Source: an uncultured Collinsella sp. (lineage in GTDB: Bacteria; Actinomycetota; Coriobacteriia; Coriobacteriales; Coriobacteriaceae). Taken from it: a stretch of DNA of 36,967 nt. The notes under the pieces were generated by a model. The model was not told the origin of the DNA and did not search any database. It was given only the letters and a program-made list of their open reading frames with translations. The stretch is from the NCBI GenBank assembly GCA_902496455.1, contig CABVAY010000022.1, positions 1 through 36,967 of the forward strand, in the 5' to 3' direction. The translations under genes and the position numbers were made by a program. Shown piece by piece: positions 17,226 to 24,594 of this stretch; position 1 is the stretch's first letter; each line of letters starts with the position of its first letter.

Positions 17226-17801
17226 CTACTTTTTGGACGCTTTGCGCTCGTCGCGGATGCGGGCGCGGTCCATGGCCGCCTCGACGGCCGAGAATCGGCA
17301 GCCGCAGTAATTCTGCCGATACATGCCCAGCTCGCGCGAACGACGCGTGGCCTCGGGGTAATACGGGCGAAAATCGCGAATCACCGGGGTGAGCCCATGT
17401 GCCGCCGCCAAGCGCTCGAGCACGTCATTGCAGGTGTCGAACAGCTGATACGGCGAGACGGCGAGCGTCGTGCCCACAAACTCAAACCCGCGCTCCTGGG
17501 CCACACGGCACGCCTCGGCCAGACGCAGGGCATAGCACGCGCGACAGCGACGGGCTCGGTCGGCTCCCAGCGGGGCCACGCCGGCCTCCCAGCGCTCACG
17601 GTCCTCCCCCGCCTCGATAAGCTCGGTGTCGCCATCGGCACACCACCGGCGCAGCTCGTCCAAACGCCGCTGCCATTCATCGTGAGGCTGAATATTGGGG
17701 TTTGTCCAGCAGATTGTGGGCTCAAACCCTTCCTCGCGCAGCAGGCGGACCGGCTCAAGCGAGCATGGTGCACAGCACGCATGCAGCAACAACGGCTTCA
17801 T
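17226..17801 (-). CDS. queH: Epoxyqueuosine reductase QueH
   Basis: QueH reduces epoxyqueuosine to queuosine in tRNA, using an iron-sulfur cluster and a second metal. It is the cobalamin-independent alternative to QueG. The 191-residue protein starts MKPLLLHACCAPCS with the Cys9-Cys10/Cys13 ligands. It has the pair CRACYALRL in the middle and YCGCRFSA near the C terminus. I start at the ATG at 17801, which has GAGGAG six bases before it; the ATG at 17807 touches that site. It lies 10 bases downstream of the DUF3267 gene and upstream of queA. Confidence 0.95.
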   Translation of the reverse strand: MKPLLLHACCAPCSLEPVRLLREEGFEPTICWTNPNIQPHDEWQRRLDELRRWCADGDTELIEAGEDRERWEAGVAPLGADRARRCRACYALRLAEACRVAQERGFEFVGTTLAVSPYQLFDTCNDVLERLAAAHGLTPVIRDFRPYYPEATRRSRELGMYRQNYCGCRFSAVEAAMDRARIRDERKASKK

Positions 17802-17811
17802 CGACATCTCC

Positions 17812-18378
17812 TCACCCGAAAAAGCGCACGCCGAAGGACGTGTCCTCGCAGGCGACAATGCGGCGGTCGCGCAAGATGGTCCGCACGTAATACCAGTCGC
17901 CTACACAGCCCGACAAATGCAAGCCGGCCGCCAAATAGCACAGCAGCGGATAGCCCGAAAACGCAAACCCCAGGGCAAACGCTGTCGTCACAACAACCGT
18001 CGGCGCCAGGCAAACCGCCACGTACCGCCGGCGCGAATACACAACGCCCTCGGCGCAGGCATAGATCATCGCCGTCTCGCGATTCGCCCCAAAGGTCACC
18101 TTCGCGCCCGCAGGCGCCAGCAGCTTAAAAAACACACCGTGCACCAGCTCGTGCACGGCAAATGAAGCCGCCGAAACCGCAGTCAAGCCGACCATCCAGC
18201 CCAAGACGGCCATCCAGCCGCCCGCGTCAGCCACATCCAAGTCTGCAGGCCCGCCCAGCAGCATAAACACCGGCACCAGGCACACGGCAAACACGCCGAC
18301 TACGACCATCCCCCACACGAAGCAAGCGTGCAGAAAATCCTCGTCCTCAAACGCATGTATGTTGGAAATCTCATTCAT
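17812..18378 (-). CDS. DUF3267-type membrane protein with HELVHG metal motif
   Basis: The 188-residue protein has about four hydrophobic segments and HELVHGVFF at about residues 77-85, an HExxH-type zinc motif as in DUF3267 and site-2-like membrane metalloproteases. A conserved block follows (KVTFGANRETAMIYA). The first 18 residues are polar. It is the first gene of the operon with queH and queA, 10 bases before queH. A link to tRNA modification is not obvious, so the pairing may be only positional. Substrate and true protease activity are unknown. Confidence 0.8.
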   Translation of the reverse strand: MNEISNIHAFEDEDFLHACFVWGMVVVGVFAVCLVPVFMLLGGPADLDVADAGGWMAVLGWMVGLTAVSAASFAVHELVHGVFFKLLAPAGAKVTFGANRETAMIYACAEGVVYSRRRYVAVCLAPTVVVTTAFALGFAFSGYPLLCYLAAGLHLSGCVGDWYYVRTILRDRRIVACEDTSFGVRFFG

Positions 18379-18423
18379 AGCATCTTAGGATAGCGCCCCT
18401 GCCACGTACCCGTCCGCATGTGC

Positions 18424-18429
18424 GATAAT
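18424..18429 (+). promoter_or_regulatory. Candidate -10 box of the methionyl-tRNA synthetase gene
   Basis: The word TGTGCGATAAT lies about 85 bases before the metG start. The same word is found on the minus strand before the second DegV gene (GATAAT at 24303-24308), which suggests a shared promoter type. No good -35 box is seen. Confidence 0.35.
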
Positions 18430-18510
18430 GTCGAACGATATGCACGAATTGACCACCGCGTCGCCAGGCCTTGCGCCCGGCCGCGCTCTCACCATATGCG
18501 AAGGAGTCCC

Positions 18511-20661
18511 ATGGCATCCAAATACTCCATGAACGACCGTCCCAGCTGGCCTCGCCGCGCCATCGTTACCGCCGGCGAGCCCTACGGCAACAAGGGCCTT
18601 CACTTTGGCCACGTTGGCGGCGTCTTTGTCCCGGCCGACTTCTTCGCCCGTTTCCTGCGCGACCGTCTGGGCCGCGAGAACGTCATCTTCACCTCGGGCA
18701 CCGACTGCTACGGCTCGCCCATCATGGAGAGCTACCGCAAGCTCAAGGAGAACGAGGGCTACGATAAGTCCATTAGCGAGTACGTCGAGTCCAATCACTC
18801 CCGCCAAGCCGCGACCCTCAACAACTACAACATCAGCTGCGATATCTACGGCGGCTCGGGCCTTGAGCCGGCGGCCCAGATCCACAACGAGGTTACCGCC
18901 GAGATTATCGAGCGCCTGCACGAGCAGGGCACCATCTCCAAGCGCTCCACGCTGCAGTTCTACGATGCCAAGGCCGGCACGTTCCTCAATGGCCGCCAGG
19001 TGATCGGCCGCTGCCCCATCCAGGGCTGCAAGTCCGAGAAAGCCTACGCCGACGAGTGCGACCTGGGCCACCAGTTTGAGCCCGAGGAGCTCATCGCGCC
19101 CAAGAGCCAGCTCACCGGCGAGGTGCCCGAGCTGCGCCCGGTCGACAACCTCTACTTTGACCTGCCGGCCTACCTCGACTTTATGAAGACCTACACCGCC
19201 AAGCTCGCCCAGAACCCGCAGGTTCGCTCCGTGGTCTCCAAGACCATGGAGGAGTGGCTGCTGCCGGCGCAGCTCTACATCCAGAACAAGTTCCGCGAGG
19301 CCTTCGATGCCGTCGAGGACCAGCTCCCCGAGCACACCGTGCTGGAGCCCGAGGGCAACAAGAGCAGCTTTACCGTCACCTTCCCCAGCTGGAAGGAGCG
19401 CGACGACGCCCACGCGGTGCTCGCCAACGGCGGCGTGCGCTTCCGCAGCGGCAAGGCGCTCGTGCCCTTCCGCATCACCGGTAACATCGACTGGGGCGTT
19501 CCGGTGCCCCAGGTCGACGGCGTCTCCGACGTCACCTGCTGGTGCTGGCCCGAGAGTCTGTGGGCGCCCATCAGCTATACGCGTACCGTGCTCGCGCGCG
19601 ATGCCAAGGCCGCCGGCGTGACCGAGGGTGTCGCCGCCCAGGATGCCGCTCTCATGGGCGAGCCCGCTGCCGACTCCACGCAAGTGCCCGCGCCCACCTA
19701 CCAGCACAGCTCGCTCGACTGGCGCGACTGGTGGTGCTCTGACGACGCTCAGATTTACCAGTTTATCGGTCAGGACAACATCTACTTCTACTGCATCGCG
19801 CAGACCGCCATGTGGGAGGCCCTGGGCTGGAACCTCACGCAGAGCACCGTCAGCGCCTGCTACCACCTGCTCTACATGGGCAAAAAGGCCAGCTCGTCCT
19901 CGCAGACGCCTCCTCCGCCGGCAGACGACCTGCTCAACCACTACACCTGCGAGCAGATGCGCGCGCACTGGCTGTCGCTCGGCCTGTCCGAAAAGCCGGT
20001 GAGCTTTAGCCCCAAGGCATACGACACGCGTGTGACCGGCAAGGACAAGGACGGCAACGAGGTGCGCGCCTGCGACGACAAGCGCGTTATCGATCCGGCC
20101 CTTAAGGAGAGCGCGCTGCTGACCGGCGTCTTCAACCGCCTGGCCCGCAGCTGCTTCTACGGCGTTGCCATCAAGGAAGACGACGAGAGCCCCTACCGCA
20201 ACGGCTGCATCCCCGCCGGTGCCGCTTCTGACACCGTGGTCGAAGCCGCCCAGCAGGCAGCTCTCGCCTTTGAGCAGGCCATGTACAAGTTCGAGACGCA
20301 CCGCGCGCTCGCCGTGTGCGACGACTACCTGCGTGCCGCCAACAAGCGCTGGAGCGACGCCTCCAAGGCCGCCAACAAGCTCGAGGGCGAGTCGGCCAGT
20401 GCCGCGATGACGCAGGCCCTCGTCGACGCCTTTACCGAGCTGCGCGTGGCGACCGTCCTGATGCACGGCATCGTCCCGGCCGGCTGCGAGCTCATCTGCG
20501 AGTACTTCGACGTCGACCCGGTCGCCTTCTTTAGCTGGGATAACATCTTTGCCTCCACGGACGAGTTTGTGGAGAGCCTGGGCGAGAAGCCCGGCGAGCA
20601 CCGCGTGAAGCCGCTGCCCCCGCGCTTCGACTTCTTTAGCAAGCACGAGAGCCAGTACTAA
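18511..20661 (+). CDS. metG: Methionyl-tRNA synthetase-like class I tRNA ligase
   Basis: Class I synthetases of this type charge tRNA-Met with methionine. The 716-residue protein starts with AIVTAGEPYGNKGLHFGHVGG, where HFGH (about residues 31-34) is the HIGH motif. The zinc region reads RCPIQGCKSEKAYADECDLGH, as in MetRS connective peptides. The region where KMSKS is expected (about residue 460) reads MGKKASSSSQTPPPP, a clear departure. A helical anticodon-binding domain follows, with no C-terminal tRBD. The ATG at 18511 has AAGGAG before it. It could be the only MetRS of the cell or a divergent second copy; the window does not tell. It is followed by the methyltransferase gene 59 bases on. 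Confidence 0.85.
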   Translation: MASKYSMNDRPSWPRRAIVTAGEPYGNKGLHFGHVGGVFVPADFFARFLRDRLGRENVIFTSGTDCYGSPIMESYRKLKENEGYDKSISEYVESNHSRQAATLNNYNISCDIYGGSGLEPAAQIHNEVTAEIIERLHEQGTISKRSTLQFYDAKAGTFLNGRQVIGRCPIQGCKSEKAYADECDLGHQFEPEELIAPKSQLTGEVPELRPVDNLYFDLPAYLDFMKTYTAKLAQNPQVRSVVSKTMEEWLLPAQLYIQNKFREAFDAVEDQLPEHTVLEPEGNKSSFTVTFPSWKERDDAHAVLANGGVRFRSGKALVPFRITGNIDWGVPVPQVDGVSDVTCWCWPESLWAPISYTRTVLARDAKAAGVTEGVAAQDAALMGEPAADSTQVPAPTYQHSSLDWRDWWCSDDAQIYQFIGQDNIYFYCIAQTAMWEALGWNLTQSTVSACYHLLYMGKKASSSSQTPPPPADDLLNHYTCEQMRAHWLSLGLSEKPVSFSPKAYDTRVTGKDKDGNEVRACDDKRVIDPALKESALLTGVFNRLARSCFYGVAIKEDDESPYRNGCIPAGAASDTVVEAAQQAALAFEQAMYKFETHRALAVCDDYLRAANKRWSDASKAANKLEGESASAAMTQALVDAFTELRVATVLMHGIVPAGCELICEYFDVDPVAFFSWDNIFASTDEFVESLGEKPGEHRVKPLPPRFDFFSKHESQY

Positions 20662-20720
20662 AGCACGCCAGCAGCGGCGTGCCCGGAAAGTAGTCAATTT
20701 GGAACGGGAAGGAAAGACGG

Positions 20721-21824
20721 ATGTCCAAGCCGTGTCGTCGTAAGCAGAAAAAGCAGGTTAAGCCCGAGCTCAAGCTTAGGCAGTTTGCCTCCACCGAGCT
20801 TTCCGACCAGCTTGCCGCCCTTCCCTGCGCCGCCGACCTGCCGCGCTTTATGGTCGACACGGTCGCCGGCGCCTATGCGCCCGCCGATGCCGAGCTCATG
20901 ATCGAGGGCTTCGGCGCCGCGGTCACACGCCCGGTCACACTGCGCGCCAACACGCTCAAGGCAACCGCCGAGGACATCGCTGCGGCGCTCGATGCCGCTG
21001 GCATCGCCCACAACCCCGTCGCCTGGTACCCGGACGCCTTTATCCTGCCCGAGGCCCAGGTTTCCGATCTGTGGGATCTCGACATCTACCGCGACGGCAA
21101 GATCTATCTGCAGAGCCTGTCGTCCATGATGCCGCCGTTGGTCCTGGGCGCCCAGGCAGGCGAGGACATCCTGGACATGTGCGCAGCCCCTGGCGGCAAG
21201 ACGACGCAGATCGCCGCCCTCACCCAGGGCCAGGCACACCTCACGGCCTGCGAGATGAGCATTCCCCGCGCCGAAAAGCTTGAGTCCAACCTCCACCGCC
21301 AAGGTGCCAAAAACGTGCCCGTCATGCGCATCGACGCACGCGAGCTCGACGAGTTCTTCCGCTTTGACCGCATCCTGCTCGACGCTCCCTGCACCGGCAC
21401 GGGCACCGTCATCAGTGGCAACGAGAAAAGCCTGCGCGGCCTCACCGAGCAGTTGCTGAGCAAGTGCGCCCGCTCGCAGCGCGCGCTTCTGGACCGCGCC
21501 ATGGGAGCCCTCAAACCGGGCGGCACGCTCGTCTATTCGACCTGTTCAATCTTGCCGCAGGAAAACGAGGACGCCCTGCAAGAGGCCCTCGACAAGCATA
21601 TGGACTGCGAGCTCATCCCCCTCGACGGCACGCCAAGCGAAAGTGAAGCACGCCGCGCCCAGGATGCCGGCGAGGAGCCGCATATCGAGAGCAACGCTCT
21701 CACCGAGGCCATCGCCGCGGGTCAGGTATCGGCCATCGCCAACGGCCTGCCCGGCACGCTCACCATTCCGCCTAGCCGCGACTTTGAGGGCTTCTACATT
21801 GCCCTGATCCGAAAACGCAGCTAG
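20721..21824 (+). CDS. RsmB/RsmF-type RNA m5C methyltransferase
   Basis: The 367-residue protein is a SAM-dependent RNA cytosine-5 methyltransferase of the NOL1/NOP2/Sun family. The SAM-binding loop is DMCAAPGGKTTQIA (about residues 152-165). The catalytic motifs are DAPCTGTGT and STCSILPQENEDAL, holding the two active-site Cys residues. A basic N-terminal stretch (residues 1-20) and a small N-terminal domain precede the core. Target rRNA or tRNA cannot be determined. GGAAGGAAAG precedes the ATG at 20721. It is probably in one transcript with metG, and is convergent with the small membrane protein gene 24 bases further on. Confidence 0.9.
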   Translation: MSKPCRRKQKKQVKPELKLRQFASTELSDQLAALPCAADLPRFMVDTVAGAYAPADAELMIEGFGAAVTRPVTLRANTLKATAEDIAAALDAAGIAHNPVAWYPDAFILPEAQVSDLWDLDIYRDGKIYLQSLSSMMPPLVLGAQAGEDILDMCAAPGGKTTQIAALTQGQAHLTACEMSIPRAEKLESNLHRQGAKNVPVMRIDARELDEFFRFDRILLDAPCTGTGTVISGNEKSLRGLTEQLLSKCARSQRALLDRAMGALKPGGTLVYSTCSILPQENEDALQEALDKHMDCELIPLDGTPSESEARRAQDAGEEPHIESNALTEAIAAGQVSAIANGLPGTLTIPPSRDFEGFYIALIRKRS

Positions 21825-21848
21825 CGCACGGATCCAAAACTCAACAAG

Positions 21849-22019
21849 CTATCTCTGTGCGCGTTTGCCCTGCTGGTCACGATGTTGTTTAAGCGTCGCG
21901 CGCTCTTTGCGTTCGGCCCTTTTGCCCTTAATGGCCGTGACCACAAAGTAGATGACCGCGGCGGCTACGATTGCGCCCACGCATAGGCCAATCGAGCCCA
22001 ACATTGCCGAAAATTCCAT
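21849..22019 (-). CDS. Small single-span membrane protein (56 residues)
   Basis: This short frame encodes an N-terminal membrane segment (about residues 7-30, MLGSIGLCVGAIVAAAVIYF and on), then a strongly basic tail beginning KGKRAERKERATLKQ. The ATG at 22019 has AGAGGTGA about eight bases upstream. Codon use looks like its neighbours. I recognise no family. The layout, with one membrane span and a charged cytoplasmic tail, is common among small regulatory or accessory membrane proteins. It is convergent with the methyltransferase gene and divergent from the next plus-strand gene. Confidence 0.65.
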   Translation of the reverse strand: MEFSAMLGSIGLCVGAIVAAAVIYFVVTAIKGKRAERKERATLKQHRDQQGKRAQR

Positions 22020-22210
22020 ACCGCGTCACCTCTCTTTTAAACGGGACTTTCAAGATAGCACCTCGATACCCGCCACCACAGCTCCTTCACGTTCGCCGGC
22101 CCTTCGGTCTAACGGATGGCGCGGCGGGGAAAAATCAACTCGTCAAACGATTTAGCATTCGCAATTCCGGCTGCATCGCGCCGGCCATCATCACATAGAA
22201 TCGAGCCTCC

Positions 22211-23302
22211 ATGGATACCCTCAACGATCTAAATGAGCGCGTCGACGCCTTCGTCGGCACCAGCTCCTTCGACACGCCTGCGGCGGCAAACGACCAAGCT
22301 CCCATCGATGTGCCCGCCGAGGTGCACGAGGACATCGTCGCCTCGGTCGATTTTTCCGAGGTCGAGCTCGCAGACGAGTTCACCGAGCCCCAAGTAGCCG
22401 TCACGCCCAACGGCCTGCTCCCTATGGAGCCCCTGCCCATCGACGGACGCCTGCGCAAGGCTGCCCTTCGCATGCCCGACGAGATCGAGGAGGCCAGCGG
22501 CTTTACGCTCTTCGGCCGACGCATCAAGTCGCTCATTTACACCACCGACGTCGCGGTTATCCGCAACTCCAACGCCGATGCCGTCTTTGCGGTCTACCCT
22601 TTCACGCCGCAGCCCGCCATTACGCAAGCGCTGCTGACCGTCGCCGAGTGCCCGGTCTTTGTAGGCGTGGGCGGCGGAACTACGACCGGTAAGCGCTCCG
22701 TGCAGATGGCAGCCGTCTCCGAGATGCAGGGCGCGGCGGGCTGCGTGGTCAACTCCCCCGCTACTGCCGAGATGGTAGAGCACATCACCAACATCGCCGA
22801 CATCCCCGTCATCGCCACGGTCGTTCGCTGCGACGACGATGCCCACGCCAAGGTGCGCGCCGGCGCCAAGATTCTCAACATCGCCGCCGGCAAGAACACG
22901 CCCCAGGTCCTACGCGAGCTGCGCGAGCGCTATCCCAACCTGCCGCTCATCGCGCCGGGCGGCAAGACGCCAGAGAGCATCCGCGAGACCATCGCCGCCG
23001 GCGCCAACGCCATCATCTGGACGCCGCCTTCGGCCCAGCAGCTACAGACCGACATGATGCAGCGTTATCGCAAGATGAAGGAAGACGCCACACCTGTCAT
23101 CTCGCGCGACGATGCGCCCATTATCGACCAGGTCGCCGCCGCCGAAGTCAGCCAGGTCGAGAACATGAATCCCGACGTGCCGATTCCCGACGAAGTCATC
23201 GAGCGCGTCGCTTCGATCCACGAGCGCGTCGAGGAGCATCGCGCCAATCGCGGCCTCAAGCCGTCACTGCACGGCTTTTTCTTCCGCGGAAAGAAACGCT
23301 AG
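22211..23302 (+). CDS. Uncharacterised alpha/beta-barrel-like protein
   Basis: The 363 residues fall into three parts: an acidic, variable N terminus (about 1-75), a conserved core (about 80-290) and a tail ending in a basic stretch, FFFRGKKR. The core alternates hydrophobic strands and helices: DVAVIRNSNADAVFAVYPF, CPVFVGVGGGTTTGKRS, AAGCVVNSPA, IPVIATVVRCDDD, GAKILNIAAGKNTP, PLIAPGGKTPESI and ANAIIWTPPS. Gly-rich ends of late strands suggest a TIM barrel binding a phosphate group, but I cannot name an enzyme. The ribosome site before the ATG at 22211 is weak. A terminator follows at 23315. Confidence 0.8.
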   Translation: MDTLNDLNERVDAFVGTSSFDTPAAANDQAPIDVPAEVHEDIVASVDFSEVELADEFTEPQVAVTPNGLLPMEPLPIDGRLRKAALRMPDEIEEASGFTLFGRRIKSLIYTTDVAVIRNSNADAVFAVYPFTPQPAITQALLTVAECPVFVGVGGGTTTGKRSVQMAAVSEMQGAAGCVVNSPATAEMVEHITNIADIPVIATVVRCDDDAHAKVRAGAKILNIAAGKNTPQVLRELRERYPNLPLIAPGGKTPESIRETIAAGANAIIWTPPSAQQLQTDMMQRYRKMKEDATPVISRDDAPIIDQVAAAEVSQVENMNPDVPIPDEVIERVASIHERVEEHRANRGLKPSLHGFFFRGKKR

Positions 23303-23314
23303 CCGCAACAGCAA

Positions 23315-23351
23315 GGCCCGCCCCACAAACGTGAGACGGGCCGTTTTCGTT
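23315..23351 (+). terminator. Intrinsic terminator
   Basis: GGCCCG (23315-23320) pairs with CGGGCC (23337-23342), with an inner CAC/GTG pair, followed by GTTTTCGTTT. It ends the barrel-protein gene and lies 33 bases from the convergent DegV stop, so it may serve both. Confidence 0.75.
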
Positions 23352-23383
23352 TGAGCAATCATGCAGCGACGTGATGGGGCAAA

Positions 23384-24274
23384 TTAATCCACGCGCTTGT
23401 CGCCCATAAAGAAGAGCGCCACCGTACCAGGTCCGGTATGCGAGCCAATCAGAGTACCGATGTCATTGATCTCAATCTTGCCTTTAAGCTGCGGAACCTG
23501 TTCCTCAATCAGCGCCGCAACTGCCTCGGCATCCTCGCGGCACGCCGAGTGCGACATGATGCACTTACCCGAATAATCCGCACCGTCCTGCACGTGTGCC
23601 ATCATGGTCTTAGCCATCTCGGAAATCGCGCGCTTCTTAGTGCGAATCTTCTCACGTGGCGACAGCTTGCCGTCGCAATCGACCGTCATAAGCGGGCAAA
23701 TCTTAAGCGCCGTGCCAATGATCGCGCTCGCGGCCGAAATGCGACCGCCGCGCAGGTAGCTCGACAGATCGGTCGAGAAGAACCAGTGGTGCAGGTTGAG
23801 TTTGTGCTCCTCGATCCAGGCAGCCGTCTCGTCGAGTGAAGCCCCGCTATCGCGCACGTCGGCGGCATATTCCAGCAACAGGCCAAAGCCCGAAGACGCC
23901 GCCAGCGAATCGATGACGCGCACCTTGCCGTCCTGGGGATAGCGATCCGCGAGCATCTGCGCCGCAACGCAGGCCGATCCATACGTGCCCGAAATACCCG
24001 ACGACAACGTCAGGTGCAGCACGTCTTTACCCTCGGCAACAAATGGCTCCCAAAACTCCTCGTACTCACCCACGCTCACCTGAGACGTCTTGGGCATGGC
24101 GCCCGCGGCAATCTGGGCAAAAAACTTGTCCGGCGCAATCGACTGATACAGATCGTCCGTATAGACAACATCGTCGATCTCGTAATGAAAACACACGACA
24201 GGGATATTGCGCGACGCAAAGAACTCACGGGTTCGGTCGGCGGCGGATTCACAGGTCAGGACAAAATCACTCAT
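23384..24274 (-). CDS. DegV family fatty-acid-binding protein (second copy)
   Basis: This 296-residue DegV protein is clearly different from the one at 9202-10062. It begins SDFVLTCESAADRTREFF, has TSQVSVGEYEEF (about residue 62) and SSGISGTYGSA near residue 93, and ends HTGPGTVALFFMGDK. These are the two lipid-contacting regions of the family. The ATG at 24274 has AAGGAG six bases upstream. Its upstream region has a GATAAT box and an AAATAGTG inverted repeat. It is divergent from fbp and convergent with the barrel-protein gene. Two DegV copies suggest binding of different fatty acids (inference). Confidence 0.9.
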   Translation of the reverse strand: MSDFVLTCESAADRTREFFASRNIPVVCFHYEIDDVVYTDDLYQSIAPDKFFAQIAAGAMPKTSQVSVGEYEEFWEPFVAEGKDVLHLTLSSGISGTYGSACVAAQMLADRYPQDGKVRVIDSLAASSGFGLLLEYAADVRDSGASLDETAAWIEEHKLNLHHWFFSTDLSSYLRGGRISAASAIIGTALKICPLMTVDCDGKLSPREKIRTKKRAISEMAKTMMAHVQDGADYSGKCIMSHSACREDAEAVAALIEEQVPQLKGKIEINDIGTLIGSHTGPGTVALFFMGDKRVD

Positions 24275-24302
24275 ATGAGGCTCCTTACTCATTGTTGCGC
24301 AA

Positions 24303-24370
24303 ATTATCGCACAGTGAGCCTACATGCGGTACATATGTCCACTATTTACCAAATCGAACCAAAAATAGTG
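24303..24370 (-). promoter_or_regulatory. Promoter and possible operator of the second DegV gene
   Basis: On the minus strand TGTGCGATAAT ends at 24303, about 30 bases before the start. Further upstream, CACTATTT (24340-24347) and AAATAGTG (24363-24370) form an 8-bp inverted repeat, which extends with one mismatch to TGT...ACA. The spacing suits a dimeric repressor upstream of, or overlapping, the -35 region. The rest of the gap to fbp (24371-24537) is AT-richer than its surroundings and holds no gene I can support. Confidence 0.4.
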
Positions 24371-24537
24371 AACATCTTTACCACCATCGTCTCCACCGGC
24401 CCCACGCATAAATATCTGAGAAAACACCCTCTGTCGTCTCCACCCAACCAACACATCTACCTTCACTAAATCGATTTACCAAACCATTCAGCCGACAATT
24501 CAGCCGCTGGCGCAAAATCGAAACAAAAGCGGCGCAT

Positions 24538-24567
24538 ACTGATAAACGTTTGACGCTGTTTATCAGT
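24538..24567. promoter_or_regulatory. Perfect inverted repeat upstream of fbp
   Basis: ACTGATAAAC (24538-24547) and GTTTATCAGT (24558-24567) are a perfect 10-bp inverted repeat with a 10-base spacer, ending 27 bases before the fbp start. It could be an operator for a dimeric regulator or a leader hairpin; TTTT follows the right arm. Confidence 0.5.
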
Positions 24568-24594
24568 TTTACCAGCCCCATCGGAAGGTGTTTC

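Noticed and set aside
18385..20697. A 770-codon open frame antisense to metG
   Set aside because: It mirrors the codon structure of a strongly recognised gene in GC-rich DNA, has repetitive low-complexity composition and no family features.
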